64,000 bases of DNA from Pseudobdellovibrionaceae bacterium (lineage in GTDB: Bacteria; Bdellovibrionota; Bdellovibrionia; Bdellovibrionales; Bdellovibrionaceae), in contig JADJYV010000013.1 in NCBI GenBank assembly GCA_016719575.1, positions 930,001 to 994,000 of the forward strand, in the 5' to 3' direction. Shown here piece after piece: positions 19,404 through 28,307 of this stretch. Under the pieces are notes generated by a model. It was not told where the DNA came from, did no database searches, and saw nothing but the letters and a program-made list of their open reading frames with translations. The translations under genes were made by a program, and so were the position numbers. The first letter of the stretch is position 1. Every line of letters starts with the position of its first letter.

Positions 19404-20559
19404 CGAACCCTGATGCTTTCATCCGAAACTAACTGGGCTCTTTAGCTTATCTCCACCACAAACAGAGTCCCGCATGGCTTTCCTTTTGCCTTTTTCGCTC
19501 CAAATGTCCTACTCACCAAAGCTTTGCAGCAACTCCACATGCCTCCATCACAGACTTCCTGGTGGAGTTTTCATAAAAAAAGGTTTCTTTCGAATTAAAA
19601 GAAATAATCAAAATGTTCGAAGGTTTCAGTGCAAAGCCTGTGGCAAAACTCTCTCGTCCAGAAGCTCCAGCGCTACTTATTACCAAAAGAAGCCACAACT
19701 TAATCGAGTCATCTTTCAGCTGCTTTGCGAGGGCATGCCGATGAGGGGGATCGCTCGCACCCTCAGAATCTCTAAAAACACTGTCGAAGCGAAGTTTTTA
19801 TGGATCCACCAGCACGTTTCTTCGCTTAAAGCAAATGCCCCTGTTGACATTGGACAACTCTACTTCGATGAGCTTGAAACGATTGAGCACACAAAGCTAA
19901 AACCACTGAGCGTTTTGCTATTTGTTGACGATGCCTATAGAATTCTAAGAACCCAGGTTGCAGTAGCTCCGCCGAAGGGGCGCCTTGCAAAGATCTCCTA
20001 CGATAAGTACGGTCCAAGGAAAGACGAGAGGGAGGATGTTTTAAGACAGTGCTTTACAGAGTTAAGAGGCTTGAAACCACAAGAAATCAGATCTGATGCG
20101 AAGCCGAGCTATAGGAAGTTCACTAAGGAGTTCTTTCCAGGGATTGAGCATAAGGTTTTTAATCGTTCAGAGAAAGAGCGTCATCGGGATCGATTGCATG
20201 AGAAGTACCAGAAGCAGGTCTATGATCCGATGTTTACTCTAAATCAGCGGTGTGCGAAGTTGCGCGCGAATATTCGAAGACTAACCAGAAGATCCTGGTG
20301 CACGACGAAGTTGAAAGAGAATTTACAGAGACATTTAGAAATCTATTGTTTTTATAACAATTTAGGAGAGAGGGCTGCGGTGGCCAGCATTCCGTAAGCG
20401 GAGTGATTGCCGTAGGATTGGATAGGTAAGTGTATGTGTTCCCGTCCAGCGAAGGGCCCTCAAGGTGAAAAAACAAGAAAAGAATAAAGGATCTTTTGAT
20501 TTGCATAATAAAAAAGCCCCTTGGCGGGGCCTTCTAAGTACAATTTGGTGGGGCAGTTT
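19349..20559. mobile_element. complete insertion sequence, about 1.2 kb
   Basis: One transposase gene is bounded by inverted repeats of about 55 bases that differ at only a few positions. The left copy is near 19348-19403 and the right copy near 20505-20560, each beginning AACTGCCCCACCAAATTG when read inward. No target-site duplication is evident. The element sits between two convergent genes, and its right end touches or supplies the TGA of the barrel gene. Bases 20260-20560 recur, inverted and truncated, at 37121-37417. The exact outer base is uncertain by one to three positions. Confidence 0.88.
19474..20397 (+). CDS. transposase with N-terminal zinc ribbon
   Basis: The 307-residue protein starts with a zinc ribbon (CSNSTCLH then RFQCKACGKTL), followed by a helix-turn-helix-like segment (GMPMRGIARTLRISKNTVE). 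The catalytic part has an acidic pair in YFDELETIEH and another Asp in RSDAKPSY, then a basic C-terminal region (RCAKLRANIRRLTRR). This layout resembles IS1/IS1595-type DDE transposases (COG3677-like), but the exact family is not certain. A later ATG at 19504 is possible. The gene is intact and lies wholly between the inverted repeats, so the element may still be mobile. Confidence 0.85.
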   Translation: MAFLLPFSLQMSYSPKLCSNSTCLHHRLPGGVFIKKGFFRIKRNNQNVRRFQCKACGKTLSSRSSSATYYQKKPQLNRVIFQLLCEGMPMRGIARTLRISKNTVEAKFLWIHQHVSSLKANAPVDIGQLYFDELETIEHTKLKPLSVLLFVDDAYRILRTQVAVAPPKGRLAKISYDKYGPRKDEREDVLRQCFTELRGLKPQEIRSDAKPSYRKFTKEFFPGIEHKVFNRSEKERHRDRLHEKYQKQVYDPMFTLNQRCAKLRANIRRLTRRSWCTTKLKENLQRHLEIYCFYNNLGERAAVASIP

Positions 20560-20560
20560 C
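20505..20560 (-). repeat. right terminal inverted repeat with intrinsic terminator
   Basis: This is the inverse copy of the left end. Read leftward, it has a GC stem (GGGGCC/GGCCCC type, plus coordinates 20514-20533) followed by a run of T. It can terminate transcripts arriving from the leftward barrel gene that ends at 20559. It differs from the left end by about three substitutions and one T. Confidence 0.8.
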
Positions 20561-21743
20561 AAAAATCCATATTGAGTCTAACCATGTACATACGCGATTC
20601 CTGAGGAAAGTTATACGGCCCTACATCCTCAGAATAGGTCACTGCGTCCAAATTAAATATCGCGAATTGCATTCCGACTCCGGCGGTCAAATACCCCTGG
20701 CTCATACCGACATTATAGTGACCCTTCCACCAATTGGTGACGGTCCAATCAAACTCAAAGCCAACATGCAATCCCTTTTTTAAGCTAAACAGTGGGTGCC
20801 CGATGTCTCGCAAATCCAAAGTTCCACGTCCACCAAAAATCCACACAGTTGGATATTCCCACCGCGATCCGATATCAATGACACGATAGAGCTTTTCCGG
20901 AGCATTGGTTTTTGATTTATTAATCAGTTTCAATGACTGACCAAATCCAAGCTCCCCCACATTTCGCAATACTGCACCGAAAGTCGGACGCGCCAAAGAC
21001 AACCACGAGAGCCAACCGTCTGCTGAAATATTTGGAGTCCAGAGGGTTCCAATATCTGCATCAACAGTATAACCTTCCATAAGATCTTCTTTTTTGACTA
21101 GGTTCGGGTCAACTGCGGCTTCCATTGCAGTCACTGGTTTACTCACATACCCTCGATTTACGAATTTTCCTGTCACTCCCATTGAAAATCGCGAGTTCGG
21201 AATCCAATCAAAATCTTTTGCATACCCATAGGCCACAGTGGTGTCTGCATAGACAGTCGTGTTGATGGCTGGCCCCACTTGATTATGAAGATCCATTTGA
21301 ACACTCAAGTCCGCTGGCAACACAGCGACCCCCCAGTTTGGGCGAACCCAAATTCCGGAGGGTCCCATAAGACGAAGACCAAACGTGCTTCCGGAATTAT
21401 TATTAATAACATTCATGATTGCTTGCTGTTTATCAGACTCAGTACCCGTGGTATTTTGCGCATCCTGAATTTGCTTTGAAATATCCATAAATTTCGGAGT
21501 CATGCCAACATCAAAAGATAAATTGATTTGACCATCTGTCCTGCGCGCAAGACCTGCTGGATTATAAAAAATTGAACTATAGTCATTTGCTACTGCAACA
21601 AAAGCATCGCCCATGCCTAAAGCCCGCAGAGATTGATACTGGTGATGAATTCGAAAACTTACGCCATCTGCGGCAAAACTAGAAACTCCTATCAGCAATG
21701 AAACTGACATCGCCGCTAAGAACTTCATTTTCTTGAGACTCAT
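20559..21743 (-). CDS. outer-membrane beta-barrel, paralogue C (PorV/UPF0164-like)
   Basis: ATG at 21743 has GGAGG eight bases upstream and gives 394 residues; the in-frame ATG at 21770 lacks a site. The signal peptide is followed by RALGMGDAFVAVANDYSSIF and YNPAGLARR, matching the two other barrels in this region. The final strand reads YMVRLNMDF, and the TGA after Phe coincides with the end of the insertion sequence. The element may therefore have supplied the stop codon without removing the barrel end. It is divergent from the small barrel at 21800. Function is unknown. Confidence 0.78.
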   Translation of the reverse strand: MSLKKMKFLAAMSVSLLIGVSSFAADGVSFRIHHQYQSLRALGMGDAFVAVANDYSSIFYNPAGLARRTDGQINLSFDVGMTPKFMDISKQIQDAQNTTGTESDKQQAIMNVINNNSGSTFGLRLMGPSGIWVRPNWGVAVLPADLSVQMDLHNQVGPAINTTVYADTTVAYGYAKDFDWIPNSRFSMGVTGKFVNRGYVSKPVTAMEAAVDPNLVKKEDLMEGYTVDADIGTLWTPNISADGWLSWLSLARPTFGAVLRNVGELGFGQSLKLINKSKTNAPEKLYRVIDIGSRWEYPTVWIFGGRGTLDLRDIGHPLFSLKKGLHVGFEFDWTVTNWWKGHYNVGMSQGYLTAGVGMQFAIFNLDAVTYSEDVGPYNFPQESRMYMVRLNMDF

Positions 21744-21799
21744 GATTTCTTCCTCCAAAATACTTTCCATAAGTGTATTTGTGAAATACGATTTATTGT

Positions 21800-22360
21800 A
21801 TGCGTCTTTCTATCTCTCTTATTTTTTTGACCTTCGTCTTAATTGGACAAATTGCTCAATCCGCTCCCGCGTTCGAATACAGGCCAGCCCCCGTCAAAGT
21901 GTCGCTCAACGAACCTACTGATGATGTCCTGCCATTTCGCAATGTTTCATACGATTGGGCTTTACGCTTGGGCACTCTCTCCGGGGCATTTAGCGAAACA
22001 AGTTCCACCGATCAGCTCTACTATTATGGCCTTAGGTATAGCTTTTATCGCCAAAGTCTAAGCTCTTGGGAGCTTGAGATTTCGACAGGTGGAAATAATT
22101 TTCTACATATAACTGCTGGGAAAAAGTTCTATTTTCCACTTGAAGAGGTTACTTTGCCGTATTACAAAATCAGCGTCGGCGACTTAGTTGATTCGAGCGA
22201 AAATTTGGCATCCGTTTTTAATATTAAAAAAATTCAAGCCGTCGCCGCTGTTGGGCTTGATGATCTCTTTCTTTGGAACCAAAGACTCCAGGGTGAATTG
22301 GCCATCGGCTATGCCCTCGTGGGGCCTCAGTATGAAGTATCAATTGGATTTGCATTTTAA
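21800..22360 (+). CDS. small exported protein, probable beta-barrel
   Basis: This 186-residue protein has a signal peptide (LSISLIFLTFVLIGQIAQSA) and a strand-rich mature part ending YEVSIGFAF, an aromatic final residue typical of outer-membrane barrels. No ribosome binding site is obvious before the ATG, which lies 57 bases from the divergent barrel start. It ends 17 bases before the stop of coaE. No family is recognised. Confidence 0.68.
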   Translation: MRLSISLIFLTFVLIGQIAQSAPAFEYRPAPVKVSLNEPTDDVLPFRNVSYDWALRLGTLSGAFSETSSTDQLYYYGLRYSFYRQSLSSWELEISTGGNNFLHITAGKKFYFPLEEVTLPYYKISVGDLVDSSENLASVFNIKKIQAVAAVGLDDLFLWNQRLQGELAIGYALVGPQYEVSIGFAF

Positions 22361-22377
22361 CTTTTACTGAATAGCAG

Positions 22378-22971
22378 TTAAATCTTCATCACATGTAAGA
22401 CACGTCTGACTTCTTCTTCGAGGTGTTTAAAGTCGCTGGTATTATCAATAACAAAAGGCGTTTGATCTTTTTTGACTTGTAAAGGCAATTGACTCCGAAC
22501 ACGCATTTCGGCCTCAGCTTGAGATAAGACACTCCTGTCCATAAGTCGTTTTATCTGTTGATCCTCTCGGCAATAAACCAGAACGATTGCATCAAAATCT
22601 CCCTGCATTTTTTTTTCAAATAACAATGGGACATCATAAAACACGACTTGGATCCCCCGATGTTCGAGTTCTGCTTTTGACGCAAAAACTCGTTTCTGGA
22701 CTAAGGGATGGATTATAGCTTCTAATCGTCGCAATAATTCTTCATGACCAAAGACCAGCCTAGCCAAGAACTCTCGATTTAAACTCCCGTCTTGATTTTT
22801 TACCGCCTCGCCAAAAGTAGAGAATATCTCAGGCAACGCTTCGCCGCCTACCCCAGTCACTTGTCGTGAAAATTCATCTGCATCTAAAACCTCATAGCCT
22901 AAGGTCCTTAGCATTTTTGTAACGGTGCTTTTTCCGGCGGCGATACCACCAGTCAGTCCGATCCACTTCAT
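22378..22971 (-). CDS. coaE: dephospho-CoA kinase
   Basis: The enzyme phosphorylates dephospho-CoA to CoA, the last step of coenzyme A synthesis. The P-loop GLTGGIAAGKST begins at residue 5. VLDADEFSRQV follows with the acidic substrate residues, then the lid segment and FYDVPLLFEK. CREDQQIKRLMDRS carries the later arginine motif. At 197 residues the length is normal. The kinase gene at 23047 diverges from it across 75 bases. The identification is firm. Confidence 0.95.
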   Translation of the reverse strand: MKWIGLTGGIAAGKSTVTKMLRTLGYEVLDADEFSRQVTGVGGEALPEIFSTFGEAVKNQDGSLNREFLARLVFGHEELLRRLEAIIHPLVQKRVFASKAELEHRGIQVVFYDVPLLFEKKMQGDFDAIVLVYCREDQQIKRLMDRSVLSQAEAEMRVRSQLPLQVKKDQTPFVIDNTSDFKHLEEEVRRVLHVMKI

Positions 22972-23046
22972 ACAATTTTTGGTCCAGTTTGGTTAAGTGT
23001 TTTCAATATCTTACCGATAAATTAAGCATATGGGAAACCTGTTTTG

Positions 23047-25011
23047 ATGTCACAACAGCTTGAGCAATTTGGCAAATACTTACTTCTCGAAAAACTCGCT
23101 ACAGGCGGGATGGCGGAAGTTTATCTTGCGAAGTCCGTAGGAGCTGTCGGTGTTAATAAGTTTGTGGCGATAAAACGTATCCTTCCGCAACATTCGCAGA
23201 GTCAAGATTACATTGATATGTTTAAAGAAGAGGCGAAAATAGCCGTCAATCTCAACCACGGCAATGTAGTCGCGATTTACGATTTCGGAGTTGAGCACAA
23301 TCAGTTCTATCTAGTAATGGAATATGTCGAGGGCCGTAATCTCCGACAAATCGTTAACGAGATGAAGAAATCGAACGTGCAATTCAGCACAGAACAGATT
23401 GTGTTCATCGCAAAAGAAGTCTCGGCAGGATTAGATCATGCCCATCGATGTATTGATGGGAGCACAGGACGCCCGTTAAATATCACCCATCGAGATATGA
23501 GTCCGCAAAATATTATGGTGAGCTTTGAGGGTGAAACAAAAATTATCGACTTCGGAATTGCCAAGGCAGAAAACCAACTTGAAGTGACTAAAGCCGGCAC
23601 GCTAAAAGGTAAGTTTGGTTACATGAGCCCAGAGCAAGCAGATGGTCATCCCATCGATCTTCGCACTGACATTTTTTCTCTTGGGATTGTTCTTTGGGAG
23701 CTCCTTGCTAATGATCGACTCTTCACCTCGAGTAGCGAAGCTGCAATTTTAAGGAAAATTCGCGAATGCCAAATTCCAAGTATTCGTAAAATTAATCCCT
23801 CAGTACCCCCTGAATTAGAACGCATTGTGAATAAAGCCTTAGCAAAAGACAAAAGCCTTCGCTACCAAACTGCTGCGGCTCTCCATCGAGATCTCAATCG
23901 ATTTTTGAATACTCAGTACCCTGAGTTTTCGCCGCACGACTTTAGTATTTTTGTAAAAACAGCCTTTTCGCAAGCATTTCTAGAACAAAAAAGACGTCTC
24001 GTCGAATATGCAAAACTTTCGGTACAAGTCCAAGACGACAAGACCTTAGTAACACGCACCGTGGACGGCAAAACTGAAGTTATCGGTCACATCGCACAAA
24101 TTCCAAATCAAACGCCCACAAATATTTCTGAAGACCCCCAGTTTAAAGTCGAGGAAAATGACAACCTTGACATTAATATGAGCACCGAGATGAAAATCAA
24201 TCTCGAAAATCTAAAATCAAATGCGGGAGCACCGTCCGCGCGCAAAAACTATTATAGTCGTGAGGCGAATCGCACTAAGTCCAATGCCAGTCCCGGATTC
24301 AATACAAAAATCACAAGCACCTATACTTCAACAAAAGTCCGCTCTTCTGCACAATCAATTGTTGAGCAAGCCCTGTCTTGGATCCTCAGTGCCGTCGTCG
24401 TAATAGGTTTGGGGCTTGGAAGCTACTATTTTTACTCGAGTTCATCCGGTCAGCGTTTAACAAAAAGCATTTTAAATAACGAACCTCAAAAAGCTCCACC
24501 GCAGGTAGCGCCGACACCACAAAAAATTGAAGTCGCTTCAACCGCTCAATACGCCGTCACTCTTACTAGTGATCCTGTTGGCGCTAGAATTTACATTAAC
24601 GGAGAAGACACCGGTTCCTTCACTCCAAACCGACGTTCATTCGAGGCCTACAAGGATTACGTAATCACATTAAAGAAAGAAAATTACCTAAATTACGAAG
24701 GAACCATACGCGCAATGCAAAACGGTTCCACGTTTACTATGTCGATGCAACCTCTACAAAAGGCAGGCTATATCTCCATCGCCGTGCCCAATGGCGGCCT
24801 TAACACAATCGTATATGTTAACGGGATACGGCTTGGCGAAAGACCGCCCATCACAAAATACGCTGTTGCCGCGGGTGTGCCAGTCAAAGTAACAGCCTAC
24901 GATCCCTTTAGGAAACTTTCTTCAGAGCAAGTAGTAACAGTCCAAGCAGATCAAAAAAAGTCCGTTGAACTTATTCTTGGTGTCGACCAAAGAAAGCCCT
25001 CTGGCCAATGA
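23047..25011 (+). CDS. membrane serine/threonine protein kinase with PEGA domains
   Basis: The Hanks-type kinase domain (about residues 8-275) has the Gly loop KLATGGMAEVYLA, Lys43 in VAIKRI, the catalytic loop HRDMSPQNIM, DFGIAKA and the activation segment GYMSPEQA. A low-complexity linker leads to one membrane helix (WILSAVVVIGLGLGSYYFY). The outer part holds a PEGA-type domain (SDPVGARIYINGEDTG) and probably a second degenerate one. The kinase lies in the cytoplasm and the PEGA part in the periplasm, where such domains may contact the envelope. The start is ATG at 23047; the preceding TTG at 23044 is less likely. The next gene starts 4 bases after its stop. Confidence 0.9.
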   Translation: MSQQLEQFGKYLLLEKLATGGMAEVYLAKSVGAVGVNKFVAIKRILPQHSQSQDYIDMFKEEAKIAVNLNHGNVVAIYDFGVEHNQFYLVMEYVEGRNLRQIVNEMKKSNVQFSTEQIVFIAKEVSAGLDHAHRCIDGSTGRPLNITHRDMSPQNIMVSFEGETKIIDFGIAKAENQLEVTKAGTLKGKFGYMSPEQADGHPIDLRTDIFSLGIVLWELLANDRLFTSSSEAAILRKIRECQIPSIRKINPSVPPELERIVNKALAKDKSLRYQTAAALHRDLNRFLNTQYPEFSPHDFSIFVKTAFSQAFLEQKRRLVEYAKLSVQVQDDKTLVTRTVDGKTEVIGHIAQIPNQTPTNISEDPQFKVEENDNLDINMSTEMKINLENLKSNAGAPSARKNYYSREANRTKSNASPGFNTKITSTYTSTKVRSSAQSIVEQALSWILSAVVVIGLGLGSYYFYSSSSGQRLTKSILNNEPQKAPPQVAPTPQKIEVASTAQYAVTLTSDPVGARIYINGEDTGSFTPNRRSFEAYKDYVITLKKENYLNYEGTIRAMQNGSTFTMSMQPLQKAGYISIAVPNGGLNTIVYVNGIRLGERPPITKYAVAAGVPVKVTAYDPFRKLSSEQVVTVQADQKKSVELILGVDQRKPSGQ

Positions 25012-25015
25012 TCGT

Positions 25016-26818
25016 ATGAAAAAAACAAACCACACTCCTACCAAAACTATTGGACAAAGCATTTTGTCATTTCGTACTCGGCAAGCTGAAAAAGCCGTGA
25101 TTTTTAAAAAATCAAGTGCCTGGCACAGCAAGACCTGGCCCGCTTACTACAACGATATCAAAAATCTTGGGGCTGGACTTGTTTCACTTGGAGTCACCCC
25201 ACAAGATCGTGTAGCAATTATGTCCTCTACTCGCTACGAATGGTCCGTGATGGATTTAGCAACAATGGGAATTCAGGCTGTGGTTGTTTCAGTTTACCAA
25301 AACAGCACCTCCGATGATATTCAATTTATCTTAAACAACTCAGAGGCTAAAATTCTGATTTTAGAAAATACGTCCGCTCTTAAGACTTGGCTTAAAATTC
25401 AAAAGAGCTGTCCTTCAGTTCAGCATGTCATTGTCATCGACGACGATCCTTTAAATCAAAAGAAAATATTAAAATGGGATCAGGTCCTTGAAAAGGGAGT
25501 CGCTCTTCTAAAAACATCCCCAAATACGTTTGAGAACCTCTGCTCGGAGATCACTCCAGAGCATATCGCAACTCTCCTTTACACATCTGGCACAACAGGG
25601 ATTCCAAAAGGCGTGGTTATCACACACACACAGGTTATTTCAGAGGTCAGCGAAGCTTTTCCCATTTTTGGCGTTGACCATAATGACCTTTCACTTACCT
25701 TTTTGCCCTATGCTCACGTTATGGGACGAATCGAACATTGGGGCCATGCCTTTATGGGGTTCACCATGGCATACGCCGAAAATATTGAAAAACTTCGTAA
25801 TAACCTAATCGAAATTCGCCCAACTTTTTTAATTTCTGTGCCGCGTATATTCGAGAAAGTTTATTCCGCGATAGGAGCTCAAGTAGATTCTTCTCCTGTG
25901 AAGAAAAGACTTTTTAAATGGGCGGTCAACGTCGGATGCCAAATCACAGAATTGAAACTGACTCGGCAAACAATTCCCCTAGATCTACTAGTGACTTATG
26001 AACTCGCAAAAAAGCTTGCATTAAATAAGGTGACCGCTGCCTTCGGTGGCCGCTTGCGCTTTGCCATCAGTGGAGGGGCCCCTCTCTCCTCAGAAATTTC
26101 CACCTTTTTTCACGCCGCTGGAGTTCTTATTTTAGAAGGATACGGTCTTACGGAAACCACGGCAGCAATCACCATCAATACACCTTTTAACTATAAATTT
26201 GGCTCCGTAGGCAGACCTATTGGCGATGTTAAGTTAAAAATTGCTGACGATGGAGAGGTTCTTGTTCGAAGCCAAAAAGTCATGCGCGAGTACTATAAAA
26301 ATCCGGAGGCGTCCGCCGAGGTTTTTACGGATGGTTGGTTTCACACGGGAGATATTGGAACCCTGCTTCAGGGGGGAGATCTCAAAATCACTGACCGCAA
26401 AAAAGATCTTATTAAAACTGCTGGTGGAAAATACGTTGCCCCCCAAAAACTCGAAGGCCTTCTTAAGCTTCACCCTTTAATTTCTCAAGTTCTGATTTCA
26501 GGAGATAAAATGAAATACATTATCGCCCTGATCACTTTAGATAGAGTTAATCTCGAAAATTTTGCTAAGATCGAAAATATATCTTTCACGGACTGGACTG
26601 ATCTCACCCAGTCCCCTCAAATTCAGGACCTTATCAGAGATCAAATTGCTGAGACAAACTCTCAACTTGCAAGTTATGAGAGTATCAAAAGGTTTTTAAT
26701 ATTACCAGTAGAATTTACCGTTGAGGGTGGAGACTTAACTCCCTCATTAAAGGTAAAGCGTAAAGCCCTCACTCAAAAGTACTCTAAAGAAATCAATAGT
26801 CTCTATGGCGAATCATAA
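25016..26818 (+). CDS. AMP-forming long-chain acyl-CoA synthetase
   Basis: This 600-residue enzyme activates fatty acids to acyl-CoA through an acyl-adenylate. The adenylation motifs are LLYTSGTTGIPKGV (A3), GYGLTETTAAIT (A5), GWFHTGDIG (A7) and TDRKKDLIKTAGGKYV (A8 and A10 region). The whole resembles FadD15/long-chain synthetases of the membrane-linked type. The start is ATG at 25016, four bases after the kinase stop; longer frames would overlap the kinase. Coupling to a PEGA kinase suggests co-expression, though no functional link is proven. It overlaps the convergent barrel gene by 6 bases. Confidence 0.92.
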   Translation: MKKTNHTPTKTIGQSILSFRTRQAEKAVIFKKSSAWHSKTWPAYYNDIKNLGAGLVSLGVTPQDRVAIMSSTRYEWSVMDLATMGIQAVVVSVYQNSTSDDIQFILNNSEAKILILENTSALKTWLKIQKSCPSVQHVIVIDDDPLNQKKILKWDQVLEKGVALLKTSPNTFENLCSEITPEHIATLLYTSGTTGIPKGVVITHTQVISEVSEAFPIFGVDHNDLSLTFLPYAHVMGRIEHWGHAFMGFTMAYAENIEKLRNNLIEIRPTFLISVPRIFEKVYSAIGAQVDSSPVKKRLFKWAVNVGCQITELKLTRQTIPLDLLVTYELAKKLALNKVTAAFGGRLRFAISGGAPLSSEISTFFHAAGVLILEGYGLTETTAAITINTPFNYKFGSVGRPIGDVKLKIADDGEVLVRSQKVMREYYKNPEASAEVFTDGWFHTGDIGTLLQGGDLKITDRKKDLIKTAGGKYVAPQKLEGLLKLHPLISQVLISGDKMKYIIALITLDRVNLENFAKIENISFTDWTDLTQSPQIQDLIRDQIAETNSQLASYESIKRFLILPVEFTVEGGDLTPSLKVKRKALTQKYSKEINSLYGES

Positions 26819-27532
26819 ATAAAATCGAAATCCAATTCCAAAATAAACACCGGTAAAATTAAGAGTCCGCTGTTGCCCATTCATGTCAAGCACGGGTGTT
26901 CCTGCCGTGTGAGCCTGACCATCGATTCCTAGAGCTACATCCTTTGCATAATTGATCTTATCAAAGTTTAATTCACGATAACCAACATCAAACATGTAGG
27001 TGGTCGTGTCAGTTAAAAACCCTTCATATCCAATTGAGCCACCATAAAGAGTTTTCGTACCTTTGCCTTCCTCTGTATGATCTGCATAATCATTTTTATA
27101 GCTGACGCTCGCAGTTCCTGCGTAACCCAATAAAAAGACTCGACTAGAGGGGCTTTTATGAACATTGAGTTCAATTCCTAATTTTGGTGCATAGCCAGTG
27201 TATTCGCTTTTAAGAGTATACACTGTGGTTCCAGAATTTGTTGCGTTGATCTCTGTTAGTAGCTGAGGCTTAAATACCTCAAAACCAAAACGTAGACCTA
27301 CAGCGGACGTCGCAAAAAGAAAACCAAACTCACCCGCATAATTATAACTGACTTGTTTGTCATAAGAATAAGCGACATTAGACTCATCTAAAAATGCCGC
27401 CTGATTTAGGGCTGAGGAGCCACCCGTGAGAACAAAGTAGCTAGCAAATTTTTCTGTATTAATATCAAAGACACGCGCGTCGACCTGAATACTTGCAACT
27501 AAAAAAAGGAGAACCAAACTCAGACTTCGCAC
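26813..27532 (-). CDS. small outer-membrane beta-barrel protein
   Basis: This 239-residue protein starts at GTG (27532) with a GGGG-containing site seven bases upstream. A signal peptide (SLSLVLLFLVASIQVDA) precedes a strand-rich barrel that ends GVYFGIGFRFYL, an OmpA/OmpW-like last strand. It follows the gene at 27549 by 16 bases, so both form an operon. Its 3' end overlaps the acyl-CoA synthetase by 6 bases without a visible terminator. The specific family is unknown. Confidence 0.72.
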   Translation of the reverse strand: MRSLSLVLLFLVASIQVDARVFDINTEKFASYFVLTGGSSALNQAAFLDESNVAYSYDKQVSYNYAGEFGFLFATSAVGLRFGFEVFKPQLLTEINATNSGTTVYTLKSEYTGYAPKLGIELNVHKSPSSRVFLLGYAGTASVSYKNDYADHTEEGKGTKTLYGGSIGYEGFLTDTTTYMFDVGYRELNFDKINYAKDVALGIDGQAHTAGTPVLDMNGQQRTLNFTGVYFGIGFRFYL

Positions 27533-27548
27533 TTAGCAACCCCAGCTA

Positions 27549-28076
27549 TCATTTTTTCTTTGATTCGAAAAAATCAACAACAACTTTGGACGTTCCCTTT
27601 TCTCCCTTAACTTGAAAAACACGGGCAATTGTTCCTGGTTTCAAATCGAAAGTCAGATTGAGCGCTTTGTCCTCTGGATCTAAAATCATCGAGGTTTTTC
27701 TTACAAAAAGAGATCCCTTGAATCGATCTTTAAGACGACCCTCATCTAAACGACTCACTGGTGTTTGATCAAAATCCAGAATCAACTTGCTCGGATTTTT
27801 TTTAAGCTCTGCATGAAAATACCCCGGCAAACCTTTTAAGGTTTGCCCCTGCATATCTCCAATATCTATCACGACTCGCTCCACACGTTTTTTCGCATCT
27901 GAACTGCGACGGAGATCCATCAAACTAAAACCCGACCCTGCAATGCCGCCCATCGCTTGCCCTTCGTTCACAAGAATTCTTCCTGGAACGGGTCCCTTTA
28001 GTTTTGTGGGAATGGCTGCGTTTGACGTCAACGAATAACCTAGCAATATGGTCGCAATCAGAAAAAACTTGTTCAT
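27549..28076 (-). CDS. exported protein, possibly AMIN-like
   Basis: The 175-residue product has a signal peptide (FFLIATILLGYSLTSNA). The mature part alternates short strands with IDIGDMQ, SKLILDFDQTP, LNLTFDLKPG and SKVVVDFFESK, a pattern similar to AMIN domains, which localise proteins to the envelope by binding peptidoglycan. That resemblance is weak and visual only. AAGGAG lies seven bases before the ATG. It is first in an operon with a small barrel. Confidence 0.6.
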   Translation of the reverse strand: MNKFFLIATILLGYSLTSNAAIPTKLKGPVPGRILVNEGQAMGGIAGSGFSLMDLRRSSDAKKRVERVVIDIGDMQGQTLKGLPGYFHAELKKNPSKLILDFDQTPVSRLDEGRLKDRFKGSLFVRKTSMILDPEDKALNLTFDLKPGTIARVFQVKGEKGTSKVVVDFFESKKK

Positions 28077-28103
28077 CCTTGAACTCCTTATCTCAGTAGT
28101 CCT

Positions 28104-28132
28104 ATTCTTACCTGATCCTTCGACTGGGTCAA
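28104..28132 (-). promoter_or_regulatory. possible promoter for the 28076 leftward operon
   Basis: Read leftward, TTGACC (plus 28127-28132) and AAGAAT (plus 28104-28109) are 17 bases apart, about 28 bases before the start codon. The same TTGACC appears in the candidate dcw promoter. The remaining part of this 231-base gap (28140-28300) shows no clear element besides the AGAGGAG site of the next gene. Confidence 0.3.
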
Positions 28133-28307
28133 CGCCCCTATCTTCCTGGACGTTAGACCTGAAGCGCCCGAGGTTATAGCTAGATTCGATACCAAAATTG
28201 TCACCAAAACACGCCCCTAGCCACCTTCAAGGCCTGAAATCGATTTTAACGAATATGGGCGCGCATATAAGTTGCACTTGAATTGCTCTATATAAGAGGA
28301 GCTTATT

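Noticed and set aside
20234..20562. Leftward frames over the end of the insertion sequence
   Set aside because: They are the antisense of the transposase and its inverted repeat; their recurrence at 37.1 kb only reflects the repeat.
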